A model generated the notes under the pieces. That model had not been told where the DNA came from. It worked only from the letters and a program-made list of their open reading frames with translations, and ran no database searches. A stretch of DNA of 64,000 nucleotides from Oscillospiraceae bacterium (lineage in GTDB: Bacteria > Bacillota_A > Clostridia > Oscillospirales > Oscillospiraceae). Shown here piece after piece: positions 14,683 through 23,406 of this stretch. A program made the position numbers and the translations under genes. Each line of letters opens with the position of its first letter. Within the stretch, counting starts at the first letter, position 1. The stretch lies in the NCBI GenBank assembly GCA_017459865.1, contig JAFUCD010000028.1:27804-91803 (forward strand). Direction: 5' to 3'.

Positions 14683-16659
14683 ATGCATTGCACCATGAAG
14701 ATCTATGACGATCTGCTTTGGGTCGGCGCTTCTGACCGCAGACTCGCGCTGTTTGAGAGCGTCTATCCCATCCCCCGCGGTGTGAGCTACAACTCTTATG
14801 TCCTGCTCGACGAGAAGACCGTCCTGCTCGACACCGTCGACCATTCCGTGTCGGGGCAGTTCTTCGAGAACGTCGCCTACGCGCTGAACGGCCGCCCGCT
14901 CGATTATATCATCGTGCACCACATGGAGCCTGACCACGCCAAGACGCTGGCCGACACCGTGCTCCGCTATCCCGACGCGAAGATCATCTGCAACGAGAAG
15001 ATCGCCGAGATGATCAAAAACTACTTCACCTTCGACATCGACTCCCGCGCCATCCTCATGAAGGAGGGCGACACGATGTGCTTCGGCAAGCACACCCTCG
15101 CCTTCGTCATGGCGCCGATGGTCCACTGGCCCGAGGTCATGGTGAGCTTCGACGTCGCGACCGGCACGCTCTTCTCCGCCGACGCCTTCGGCACCTTCGG
15201 CGCGCTCAACGGCAACCTCTTCGCCGATGAGTATGACTTCGAGCACGACTGGCTGCCCGACGCCCGCCGCTACTTCACGAACATCGTCGGCAAGTACGGC
15301 ACGCAGGTGCAGGCCCTGCTGAAGAAGGCGTCCACGCTCGACATCCGCATGATCTGCCCGCTGCACGGTCCCGTGTGGCGCAAGAACATCGGCTGGTTCG
15401 TCGACAAGTACGACAAGTGGAGCTCCTACACGCCCGAGGACAACGGCGTCATGATCGCCTACGCCTCCGTGTACGGCAACACGGAAAACACCGCCCACGT
15501 TCTGGCGAGCATGCTGGCCGAGCGCGGCGTGCGCAACATCGCCATGTATGACGTGAGCCAGACGCACGCGAGCGTCATCGTCGCCGAGGCCTTCCGCTGC
15601 AGCCATCTCGTGTTCGCCTCCACGACCTACAACGCGGGCATCTTCGTGAACATGGAGAACACCCTGCACGACATCGCGGCGCACAACGTCCTCAACCGCA
15701 AGGTCGCCATCATCGAAAACGGCTCCTGGGCGCCCACGTCCGGCGGTCTGATGCGCAACATCCTCAAGCCCCTCAAGGGCATCGAGTTCCTGAACGACAA
15801 GTTCACCATCAAGTCCTCCCTGAAGGAGCACCAGCTCGGCGAGCTGGAGGCGCTGGCTGACGCGATCTGCGAGAGCATCCCGAAGCCGCGGCCGATCGTG
15901 AACGAGGGCGCGCAGAACCCCGCGGCGCTGTTCAAGTTCACCTACGGTCTGTACGCGCTCGGCGCGAAGGAAGGCGACAAGGACAACATCTGCGTCATCA
16001 ACACCGCCCAGCAGATGGCGAACAAGCCCGAGCGCATCTCCATCTCCGTTATCAAAGCCAACTACACCTGCGGCATGATCGAGCGCACCGGCAAGTTCAC
16101 GCTCGGCATCCTGACGAAGGAAGTGCCCTTCAGTTTCTTCCAGACCTTCGGCTTCCAGTCCGGCGCCGACGTCGACAAGCTCGCGGACTTCCCGTATATC
16201 GACCGCTGCGGCCGCGGTATCGCGTATCCGAACCGCTACATCAACGCGATGTTCTCCTGCAACGTGCTCGAGAGCTATGACCAGGGCAGCCACCGCATGT
16301 TCATCGCCGAGATCGTGGAGAGCAAGGTCTTTTCCAATGACGAGGGCGTGACCTACGACTACTACCGCTCCAACATCAAGCCCGCGCCGAAGCCGCTCGC
16401 CAAGGCCGAGGGCGCCTGCTGGGTCTGCTCCGTCTGCGGCTACGTCTATGAGGGCGAGGAGATCCCGGCGGACTTCATCTGCCCGCTCTGCAAGCACCCC
16501 GCCAGCGACTTCACCAAGCGCGAGGCCACCCCGGGCGACGACCGCGTGGGCTGGGTCTGCAGCGTCTGCGGCTACGTCTACGAGGGCGAGACCATCCCCG
16601 ACGACTTCGTCTGCCCGCTCTGCAACCACACCAAGGCGGACTTCAAGCCGCTGGAGTAA
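14683..16659 (+). CDS. Multidomain flavodiiron protein with flavin reductase and two rubredoxin domains
   Basis: The 658-residue product is an A-type flavoprotein that reduces O2 or NO. Domains: beta-lactamase-like diiron core (1-250) with ligands H80, E82, D84, H85, H148, D167 and H228; flavodoxin domain (255-400, ASVYGNTENTA binding FMN); a flavin reductase-like domain (about 415-565); then two rubredoxins (about 578-610 and 622-658), each with CSVCGYVYEG and CPLC. The extra modules should let one chain carry electrons from a reductase to the diiron site. The tandem, nearly identical rubredoxins are unusual. AGGAGG precedes the ATG; thioredoxin is the upstream neighbour. Confidence 0.94.
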   Translation: MHCTMKIYDDLLWVGASDRRLALFESVYPIPRGVSYNSYVLLDEKTVLLDTVDHSVSGQFFENVAYALNGRPLDYIIVHHMEPDHAKTLADTVLRYPDAKIICNEKIAEMIKNYFTFDIDSRAILMKEGDTMCFGKHTLAFVMAPMVHWPEVMVSFDVATGTLFSADAFGTFGALNGNLFADEYDFEHDWLPDARRYFTNIVGKYGTQVQALLKKASTLDIRMICPLHGPVWRKNIGWFVDKYDKWSSYTPEDNGVMIAYASVYGNTENTAHVLASMLAERGVRNIAMYDVSQTHASVIVAEAFRCSHLVFASTTYNAGIFVNMENTLHDIAAHNVLNRKVAIIENGSWAPTSGGLMRNILKPLKGIEFLNDKFTIKSSLKEHQLGELEALADAICESIPKPRPIVNEGAQNPAALFKFTYGLYALGAKEGDKDNICVINTAQQMANKPERISISVIKANYTCGMIERTGKFTLGILTKEVPFSFFQTFGFQSGADVDKLADFPYIDRCGRGIAYPNRYINAMFSCNVLESYDQGSHRMFIAEIVESKVFSNDEGVTYDYYRSNIKPAPKPLAKAEGACWVCSVCGYVYEGEEIPADFICPLCKHPASDFTKREATPGDDRVGWVCSVCGYVYEGETIPDDFVCPLCNHTKADFKPLE

Positions 16660-16687
16660 GCACGACGGTTTTTCCCACCAGCACAAC

Positions 16688-16728
16688 GCGCCTGTACCCA
16701 AGAGTTTTGGGTACAGGCGCCTTTCTTG
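16688..16728 (+). terminator. Terminator after the flavodiiron gene
   Basis: A perfect 14-bp stem (16688-16701 with 16707-16720) followed by CTTTCTT. Confidence 0.8.
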
Positions 16729-16754
16729 ACATTATCTCGCAATTGTCATATAAT
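16726..16754 (+). promoter_or_regulatory. Consensus promoter of the HAD phosphatase gene
   Basis: A perfect TTGACA (16726-16731) and TATAAT (16749-16754) with a 17-base spacer, directly behind the preceding terminator. Confidence 0.85.
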
Positions 16755-16796
16755 GGTCGCAGTTTAAACAACAGATGCGGCGGGAGGTGACGATGC

Positions 16797-17438
16797 ATGG
16801 ACAAGCCGTGGGTGATCTTTGACATGGACGGAACGCTGATCGACTCGATGCGCTATTGGCGCAACGTCGGCGCGGAGTATCTGGAGCGCAAAGGCGTGAC
16901 CGGCGATCACGCGGAGCTGCTCGAGCGCGTGCAGCGCATGACGATGCTGGAATCCGCCGCGGCGTTTCAGGATGCATTCGGTCTTCCGGGGACGCCGTTT
17001 TCGATCGCGCAGGAGATGGACGACATGATCGCCCTGCACTATCTCACCGACATCGAGCTCAAGCCCGGCGCGGCGGAGTATCTGCATCATCTGCGCGAGC
17101 AGGACGTGTGGCTGTGCATCGCCACGGCGACGCCGGAGCCGCTGGCGCGCGCGTGTCTGGAGCGGCTCGGCGTGGCGGACTGCTTTGCGTTCATCCTGTG
17201 CTGTGATGAGCTGGGCGTCAGCAAGGAGCGCCCGGACATCTTTCTGGAGTGCGCCTGGCGGCTCGGCGCGGAGCCGGAGGACGTCGCCGTGTTCGAGGAC
17301 GCCTACTATGCCGCGCGGACAGCGAAGCTGGCGGGCTTTTATGTCGTGGGCGTCTATGACGACGACGGCGCGCGCCATTGGAAGGACATGCAGCGCGTCT
17401 GCGACGAGACGATCCTGACCTGGGACGAGCTACTGTGA
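16797..17438 (+). CDS. HAD family phosphatase (phosphoglucomutase-like subfamily)
   Basis: A 213-residue HAD-superfamily hydrolase with motif I IFDMDGTLIDS (nucleophile Asp 9), a helical cap (about 17-85), motif II IATATPE, motif III with K at VSKERPDIF, and motif IV VFEDAYYAARTAKLAG. The fold and length fit the beta-phosphoglucomutase/phosphoglycolate phosphatase group; the substrate cannot be deduced. GGGAGG stands before the ATG, and a consensus promoter lies 40 bases upstream. It is monocistronic. Confidence 0.88.
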   Translation: MDKPWVIFDMDGTLIDSMRYWRNVGAEYLERKGVTGDHAELLERVQRMTMLESAAAFQDAFGLPGTPFSIAQEMDDMIALHYLTDIELKPGAAEYLHHLREQDVWLCIATATPEPLARACLERLGVADCFAFILCCDELGVSKERPDIFLECAWRLGAEPEDVAVFEDAYYAARTAKLAGFYVVGVYDDDGARHWKDMQRVCDETILTWDELL

Positions 17439-17458
17439 TCAGCGCCCCTACACGGCAT

Positions 17459-17590
17459 CGCAGATTCTGCGGCGCGCACGCCGCAAACAAAATTCGATCA
17501 TTTTAGCCCCGCGGCTTTTGCTGCGGGGTTAAAATACCGATCACGGAGCAGAGCGGGCTGACATTCAAAAGCCCTCGGCCTTTGACGCCC
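17459..17590 (+). repeat. R2 hairpin element, copy a
   Basis: Opens CGCAGATTCTGC, then a GC hairpin (GCGGCG..CGCCGC), the linker GATCATTTTAGCC, and a second hairpin in which 17499-17511 pairs with 17522-17534 (ATTTTA-GCCCCGC with GCGGGG-TTAAAAT). Conserved parts match copies at 26411, 41212, 42655 and 63568. It lies between convergent genes. Confidence 0.55.
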
Positions 17591-17621
17591 AGTCCGATCT
17601 GCGGAGTGCGATCCTTCTCAT

Positions 17622-17657
17622 AATAACACCGCAGCCCATTGGGCTGCGGTGTTGTTA
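17622..17657 (-). terminator. Terminator after the SLH lipase-like gene
   Basis: A perfect 13-bp stem (AACACCGCAGCCC at 17625-17637 with 17641-17653) 20 bases past the stop, with a weak TTATTAT tail on the minus strand. Confidence 0.65.
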
Positions 17658-17672
17658 TGAAGCGGAAGCGCT

Positions 17673-19712
17673 TTAGCTTTCGCAGAACTGCATCATCACG
17701 TTCGCGATCTGCGCGCGGGTGGTGAGTCCCTTCGGGACGAGCGTGGTGTTCGTCATGCCCTTGATGACGCCGGCCTGGACCGCCCACTGCATGGCGTCCT
17801 TCGCCCAGCTGGAGACGCTGGAGGCGTCGGTGTAGCGATTCAGCGCGGAGGCGCTGCCCGTGCAGTCGCCGACGCGGGAGGCATAGCGCTGCAGCATAGT
17901 GACCATCTGCTCACGCGTGATGTTCGCGTTGGGATCGAACTTCGTGGCGGAGATGCCCTTGACGACGTCGTTCGTATACGCCCAGGTGACGGCCTGCTGA
18001 TACCAGCTGCCGTTGGCGACGTCGACGAACGGCTCAGAACCGCTGACCTTCGGCTGGCCCTCGAGACGGTACAGGACCGTGACGAACTCGGCACGCGTGG
18101 TGTTGCGGTTCGGCGCGAAGGTGCCGGCACCCATGCCGTTCATCATCTTGCCGTAGGTGGCATAGTCCACCGCCTGCGCAAACCAGTTGCTGGCGTTGAC
18201 ATCGTTGTACAGACCGCTGTACTGGTACGCGGGCGTCTGCGCTTCCATGTAGGAGGCGGGCAGCGTGCGCAGCCAGGCATGCGTGACCTCGGAGAAGTGC
18301 GCATTGAGGATCTGGATGAGGTTCAGGATCAGGTTCACGGCCAGCTCGGGGTTGGCGGTGATGAAGGGCAGGAGCATGCCGACAAGGTTGGAGACCATGC
18401 CGTTGACCTGCTCGGCGTTGTCATAGTTGATGACGCCGGCCTTGTTGAAGGCGTCGATCAGGGACTGCTCAAGCACGCCCGCGAGGTTCAGCGGGTTGAG
18501 CGCGGCCTTGAGCAGATCACCCTTGACGAGGTTCTGCGCAAAGTAGACCAGACCGTTCATGATCTGAGAGGTGTGGAAGCCGAGGAGCGAGGCGCTCAGC
18601 TCCATCAGACCTGCCTGGATGTTGTCCACATAGGCCTGGCGGCTCGGTGCGAGGCTGGAGAACATGGCGTCGAACAGCAGGTCAAAGTACTCGATCTGGG
18701 TGATGTCCTTGTTCTCGCCCTGCAGGGTCAGATAGTGGAAGTCATCGATCAGATAGAAGCGGGACCAGCCCATCTTGGTGAGCTCAGACCACATGGCGTC
18801 GGCCATGGTCTGATAGTTCGCGTCATACTGACGGCAGGGAACGTAGTAGTCCTCGCCATAGCGATTGAAGCCCCACTCGGAGGGACCGGCCAGCGGCACG
18901 AGGTCGTTGGGGTTCATGATGTTCTTGATGTTGCGGTAGATCGGCGCCTTGGCATTGGGATTCACGGTGCCCTGCGGGGTCTCGAAGGTGTAGCAGTACA
19001 CGTCGTGCGGCGTGGTGGTGACGCCGTCGCCGATGAAGATGCCGTCATCGAGCTGCGCGGCGAGCATGTTCGCCGTGGCGGCAGCGCGGCTGAAGCCGGT
19101 CGTCCAGATCTTGACGCGGCCGGTGATGCCCTGCGAGGCGATGTACTGGCGCAGGAAGTTGAGCACCTTGTCGCGCGCGTCAGCGAAGCCATTGTGGTCG
19201 CCCTCAGCGCCGACGAGGAAGTTGCTCGCCCATTCCTGACCGTAGTTGTGGCCGCGGATGCCGAGCGCGATCAGCGTGTAGGTGCCGCCGTTGTCGATCA
19301 GCTTCTTGCTGGCCGCGACAGCGCCGATCGTGTGGCCGCCGGGCATGGTCTTGGCGTCGTTGTTCGCCATGAACTTCTCGAAGCCGCACTGGTTGAGCAG
19401 ATCCTTGGCGTTCTTCCAGGCGTCGGAGAAGTCGGTCTTGGCAGAGGCAGAGGCAAAGCTCGCCTGCGTGAGCACCATGGAGATGTTCGCCAGACCGTGG
19501 TTGTACTTGTAAGCGGACTTGGTGAACCATTCATCACTGTAGCTGAACGACAGCTGCTGGTCACCGATGATGTCTATAAAGCCGAGAGACGGGCAGTAGG
19601 TATAGGTACCGCTCACGGTTTTGTAGGTGGGAGAGTTCGCTGCGAATGCGGGAACGGCGAGCGCCGCCACCAGCACGACACACAGCAGAAGACTCAGCAC
19701 TTTTTTCTTCAT
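17673..19712 (-). CDS. SLH-anchored lipase-like alpha/beta hydrolase
   Basis: The 679-residue secreted protein has a signal peptide (residues 1-25, PAFAA), an alpha/beta-hydrolase domain related to class 3 lipases, and three C-terminal SLH domains (about 505-675). The nucleophile elbow TTGFSRAAA places Ser at 208; IMNPNDLVPL (Asp about 270) and VTHAWL (His near 495) are the likely acid and base. A helical region of roughly 150 residues separates them. It should hydrolyse esters at the cell surface; substrate unknown. AGGAGG and a good promoter (19750-19778) precede it. Confidence 0.82.
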   Translation of the reverse strand: MKKKVLSLLLCVVLVAALAVPAFAANSPTYKTVSGTYTYCPSLGFIDIIGDQQLSFSYSDEWFTKSAYKYNHGLANISMVLTQASFASASAKTDFSDAWKNAKDLLNQCGFEKFMANNDAKTMPGGHTIGAVAASKKLIDNGGTYTLIALGIRGHNYGQEWASNFLVGAEGDHNGFADARDKVLNFLRQYIASQGITGRVKIWTTGFSRAAATANMLAAQLDDGIFIGDGVTTTPHDVYCYTFETPQGTVNPNAKAPIYRNIKNIMNPNDLVPLAGPSEWGFNRYGEDYYVPCRQYDANYQTMADAMWSELTKMGWSRFYLIDDFHYLTLQGENKDITQIEYFDLLFDAMFSSLAPSRQAYVDNIQAGLMELSASLLGFHTSQIMNGLVYFAQNLVKGDLLKAALNPLNLAGVLEQSLIDAFNKAGVINYDNAEQVNGMVSNLVGMLLPFITANPELAVNLILNLIQILNAHFSEVTHAWLRTLPASYMEAQTPAYQYSGLYNDVNASNWFAQAVDYATYGKMMNGMGAGTFAPNRNTTRAEFVTVLYRLEGQPKVSGSEPFVDVANGSWYQQAVTWAYTNDVVKGISATKFDPNANITREQMVTMLQRYASRVGDCTGSASALNRYTDASSVSSWAKDAMQWAVQAGVIKGMTNTTLVPKGLTTRAQIANVMMQFCES

Positions 19713-19749
19713 GTGTATTCCTCCTCAGTTTAATTCTCAGAACATACCT

Positions 19750-19778
19750 ATTATAATCGCTAATGTAAAAAAATACAA
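19750..19778 (-). promoter_or_regulatory. Promoter of the SLH lipase-like gene
   Basis: TTGTAT (19773-19778) and TATAAT (19750-19755) on the minus strand with a 17-base spacer. Confidence 0.7.
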
Positions 19779-19863
19779 GCATTGTTCAAGAAAAGACGAA
19801 GAAATGACATACTTTCGTTACATTGTATAATCGACATCAGATTATGGAAACCAAAACCCAAAG

Positions 19864-19899
19864 AAAATGACGCAAGCAGCGGAATGCTTACGTCATTTT
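19864..19899 (-). terminator. Terminator after the phosphodiester glycosidase-like gene
   Basis: A 15-bp stem with one wobble (19864-19878 with 19885-19899) ending on the minus strand in CATTTTCTTT, 20 bases past the stop. Confidence 0.7.
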
Positions 19900-19919
19900 G
19901 TCCAAATCGGAGCTTTGAT

Positions 19920-21299
19920 TCAGTTCGCGCGCTCATAGACGAACGCGTTGGGGAGCTGTCTGCCCTTGGTCATGACGGGGTTGGAGCTCTCCATGATATA
20001 CTCCCCGTCGTACCAGATCATGGCGGTCGTGCCGCCGTCGACGTTCAGGGCCTGCATGCATTTGTGCTGCAGCAGCAGCTCGGCGCAGTCTCCCACGGCG
20101 AGACCGATGGAGATGCCGGGGCGGCGCCCCTCGATGAGCAGCATGAGCACTTCGCCGTATTCCGACTGCCCGATGCACGCGCGCGGCTGCAGGTCCGACC
20201 AGCCCCAGCCGTTGCCCTCGAGGACGGACACGCCGTCAACGATCATTGCCGGGGAAAACTCCACACAGTCCGTCGTACTGGGGTCCACGGGGTCCTGCGA
20301 GTCGCGGATATACATGCGGTCGTCCTCGTGCAGCTCCAGTCGCTTGTAGCCCGAGGGCATGTGATAGCCGTACGGCTCGCCGTTGCACATGCTGAAGCCG
20401 ACGGGCTCGGCGCCGCTGCCGACGCCGCCGTCGTCCAGGAAGCCGGAGGCCGTGACGCCGATGATGCCGTTGTGCGCCTCGGCGATCTCACCGCAGCGCT
20501 GCCCGACGATGCCGAGCGTGGCGGCATAGTGCATGCTGATGCGCGACGGGTCCTTGCAGATCGCCATCAGACCGCGATAGTTCGTCCCCTTCTCGCGGAC
20601 GATCAGGATGCGCTCCGCGGCGTTGACCGCGAGGACCTGCTCCCCCATCTGCGTCCGGATGGTGGTGCCGTCGTCGTCCAGCCCCGCCTCGTTGATGTTG
20701 ATCTTCGACCAGCCCTTCTGCACAACGTCGGGGTGCTCGCGCACATAGTCCTCCATCGTGTCGACGTCGATCTCCCAGAAGTCGTTGTAGAAATCGATCT
20801 GGTCGTCGCTCATGCCGGCGGTGTTGGTCAGCGTGGGATTGCGCGTGAGGACGGTGTTCTTGCTGTGCCCGGCGGTGACGCCCTCCCAGGTGCTGTTGAC
20901 GCCGATCTGCATCTCGCGCGACTGCTCCAGTTCGGTCATGGCCTCGTCGATGACAAAGCCCGGGATGAAATACGTCGCGAGCCACTGGTGCCGCATCGTC
21001 GCCATGGCGGTCTGGATATAGATCGTGCGCCATTTGGCGATGAACGGGATGTCCGAGAACACCGCCGTCAGGTACAGCCCGAACAGGATCGCCATCACGA
21101 CGATGAAGCGTCCGAGATGCGACCAGAAGCTGCGGCGCCTGCGGTCGGATTTCTTCTTTTTCACTTTTGGCTTCGGGGGCTCCCGCATGATCTTTTCGGG
21201 GATGAAGTCCGGCTCCGGTACAAACGACGGCGCGCCTGCAGGCGGGTCGGGACGGAAGCCGCCCTCCGCTTCGATCGGGATGGTGGAATCGTTTTTCAA
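19920..21299 (-). CDS. Membrane-anchored phosphodiester glycosidase (NAGPA-like) domain protein
   Basis: The 459-residue product has a proline-rich, then Lys/Arg-rich cytoplasmic N-terminus (1-57), one transmembrane helix (FIVVMAILFGLYLTAVF, about 65-82) and an extracytoplasmic region ending in a phosphodiester glycosidase domain (about 215-455). Recognisable parts are GVTASGFLDDGG, RACIGQSEYGEVLMLLIEGR and CMQALNVDGGTTAMIW. In this family enzymes act on GlcNAc-phosphodiesters or wall polymers; the substrate here is unknown. The start is TTG with AGAGGAG upstream. It is 82 bases behind metG and likely in its operon. Confidence 0.82.
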   Translation of the reverse strand: MKNDSTIPIEAEGGFRPDPPAGAPSFVPEPDFIPEKIMREPPKPKVKKKKSDRRRRSFWSHLGRFIVVMAILFGLYLTAVFSDIPFIAKWRTIYIQTAMATMRHQWLATYFIPGFVIDEAMTELEQSREMQIGVNSTWEGVTAGHSKNTVLTRNPTLTNTAGMSDDQIDFYNDFWEIDVDTMEDYVREHPDVVQKGWSKININEAGLDDDGTTIRTQMGEQVLAVNAAERILIVREKGTNYRGLMAICKDPSRISMHYAATLGIVGQRCGEIAEAHNGIIGVTASGFLDDGGVGSGAEPVGFSMCNGEPYGYHMPSGYKRLELHEDDRMYIRDSQDPVDPSTTDCVEFSPAMIVDGVSVLEGNGWGWSDLQPRACIGQSEYGEVLMLLIEGRRPGISIGLAVGDCAELLLQHKCMQALNVDGGTTAMIWYDGEYIMESSNPVMTKGRQLPNAFVYERAN

Positions 21300-21381
21300 A
21301 GTGAAGCTTGCTCCTCTTCTAAGGTTCTGTCCTCCGCGCGCCGCGCAGAGCGGCGCGGCGCCGGAGTGCCGTTGCTTCGGC

Positions 21382-23334
21382 TCAGCTGAGCTGCGCGCCG
21401 GTGGGGATGGCGTCGTCCACGAGCGTGAGCTTCACGGTGTCGTCCTTCTCCGCGGAGAGGAGCATGCCGTTGGACGCTTCGCCCGCCATCTTGCGCGCGG
21501 GCAGGTTCAGGATCGCGAGGACCTTCTTGCCCACGAGGATCTGCTCATCGGGATAGAACGGCTGCATGCCGGAGAGGATCTGGCGATCGGAGCCGCTGCC
21601 GTCGTCCAGCGTGAACTTCAGCAGCTTGTCAGACTGTTTGACCTTCTCGACGGCGAGAATCTTGCAGACGCGGAGGTCGGCCTTGTAGAAATCATCGATC
21701 GAGACGTTCTCGCGCACGGGCACGAAGTGGTTCTCCGCAGCGGCCTTTGCCGCCATCTGCTCGGCGTGGATGGCCTCGAGCGCCTCGAGCTCCTTCTTGG
21801 CGTCGATGCGCGGGAAGAGCGCGTCGCCCACGACGACCGCCGCATCCGCGGGCAGCACGCCGAAGCGGGACAGGCTTTCCCAGTCCGTTGCCTCGGTGTT
21901 CAGACGCTTGGCGATCTCGGCGGAGGTCTCCGGCATGAACGGCACGAGCAGTCCGCCGCAGATGCGGATCGTCTCGAGGAGGTTATACAGCACACACGCC
22001 AGACGCGGCTTTTTCGCCTCGTCCTTGACGAGGATCCACGGAGCGTTCTCGTCGATATACTTGTTGGCGCGGGAGAGCACCTTGAAGATCTCGCCGATCG
22101 CGTTCTGCGGCTGGAAGGCGTCCATCTGCTCGGCGTAGAGCCCGGGCAGCGCGCTCGCCATGGCGATCAGCTCGGCGTCCATCGTGTCGTCGGCCTCCTG
22201 CTCGGCGGGGAGACGCCCGCCGAAGTATTTGTTCACCATGGCGGTCGTGCGGCTGACGAGGTTGCCGAGGTCGTTGGCGAGGTCGGCGTTGATGCAGTTG
22301 ATGAGGAGCTCATTGGAGAAGTTGCCGTCGGAGCCGAACGGGAACGTGCGCAGCAGGAAGAAGCGCAGCGCGTCCACGCCGTAGCGCTCCGCCAGCAGGT
22401 AAGGATCGGCGACGTTGCCCTTGGACTTACTCATCTTGCCGCCGTCGATCAGCAGCCAGCCATGGCCGTAGACCTTCTTCGGCACGGGCTCGCCGAGGCT
22501 CATGAGCATGGCGGGCCAGATGATGGAGTGGAAGCGGACGATCTCCTTGCCGACGATGTTCACGCCGGGCCAGTATTTTTCATAGTCGTCGTATCTGTCG
22601 TTGAGATAGCCGAGCGCCGTGATATAGTTTGCCAGCGCGTCGATCCAGACATAGACGACGTGACCCGGGTCAAAGTCCACCGGGATGCCCCAGCTGAAGC
22701 TCGTGCGGCTGACGCACAGATCCTCCAGACCGGGATCGATGAAGTTGCGGATCATCTCGTTGACGCGGCTCATCGGCTGCAGGAACTCGCCCGTGAGCAG
22801 CAGCTCCTTGACGGGCTGGGCATACTTCGAGAGCCGGAAGAAGTAGGCCTCCTCCTCGGCGTACTTGACCGGGCGGCCGCAGTCGGGGCACTTGCCGTCG
22901 ACGAGCTGGCTCTCGGTCCAGAAGCTCTCGCACGGCGTGCAGTACATGCCGGAATACTTGCCCTTGTAGATATCGCCGTTGTCATACATCTTACGGAAGA
23001 TGCGCTGGATGGACGTGACGTGATAGTCGTCCGTGGTGCGGATGAAGCGGTCGTTCGAGATGTTCATCAGCTTCCACAGATCGAGGATGCCGCCCTCGCC
23101 CTCGACGATCTTATCGACGAATTCCTGCGGCGTGACGCCGGCTTCCTTCGCCTTTTCCTCGATCTTCTGCCCGTGCTCGTCGGTGCCGGTGAGGAACATG
23201 ACGTCATACCCGCGCAGACGCTTGTAGCGCGCGAAGGAGTCCGTCGCGACGGTGCAGTAGGTGTGACCGATGTGCAGCTTGTCGGAGGGATAGTAGATGG
23301 GTGTGGTGATGAAGAAGGTGTTTTCGTGACTCAT
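21382..23334 (-). CDS. metG: Methionyl-tRNA synthetase
   Basis: The 650-residue product charges tRNA-Met. Visible are the class I signatures HIGH (KLHIGHTYCT, residues 19-28) and KMSKS (GGKMSKSKGN, about 298), a four-Cys zinc knuckle (CTPCESFW and CPDCGRPV) and a C-terminal tRNA-binding domain (about 545-650, FYKADLRVCKILAVEKV). Length and domain order are those of Firmicutes MetRS. GAGGAG precedes the ATG. It follows the VanW gene by 72 bases, with no T-box leader visible. Confidence 0.97.
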   Translation of the reverse strand: MSHENTFFITTPIYYPSDKLHIGHTYCTVATDSFARYKRLRGYDVMFLTGTDEHGQKIEEKAKEAGVTPQEFVDKIVEGEGGILDLWKLMNISNDRFIRTTDDYHVTSIQRIFRKMYDNGDIYKGKYSGMYCTPCESFWTESQLVDGKCPDCGRPVKYAEEEAYFFRLSKYAQPVKELLLTGEFLQPMSRVNEMIRNFIDPGLEDLCVSRTSFSWGIPVDFDPGHVVYVWIDALANYITALGYLNDRYDDYEKYWPGVNIVGKEIVRFHSIIWPAMLMSLGEPVPKKVYGHGWLLIDGGKMSKSKGNVADPYLLAERYGVDALRFFLLRTFPFGSDGNFSNELLINCINADLANDLGNLVSRTTAMVNKYFGGRLPAEQEADDTMDAELIAMASALPGLYAEQMDAFQPQNAIGEIFKVLSRANKYIDENAPWILVKDEAKKPRLACVLYNLLETIRICGGLLVPFMPETSAEIAKRLNTEATDWESLSRFGVLPADAAVVVGDALFPRIDAKKELEALEAIHAEQMAAKAAAENHFVPVRENVSIDDFYKADLRVCKILAVEKVKQSDKLLKFTLDDGSGSDRQILSGMQPFYPDEQILVGKKVLAILNLPARKMAGEASNGMLLSAEKDDTVKLTLVDDAIPTGAQLS

Positions 23335-23406
23335 TGGGATCGTCTCCTCTGATAGATTCGTCTGTGTATGGCTCTGGAAGCCCCTGTCGGGGCGGAGATC
23401 TCTGTG

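Noticed and set aside
14677..16701. A 674-residue minus-strand frame opposite the flavodiiron gene
   Set aside because: The plus strand encodes an unmistakable enzyme with all metal ligands; the antisense product is low-complexity Asp/Val/Ala/His sequence.
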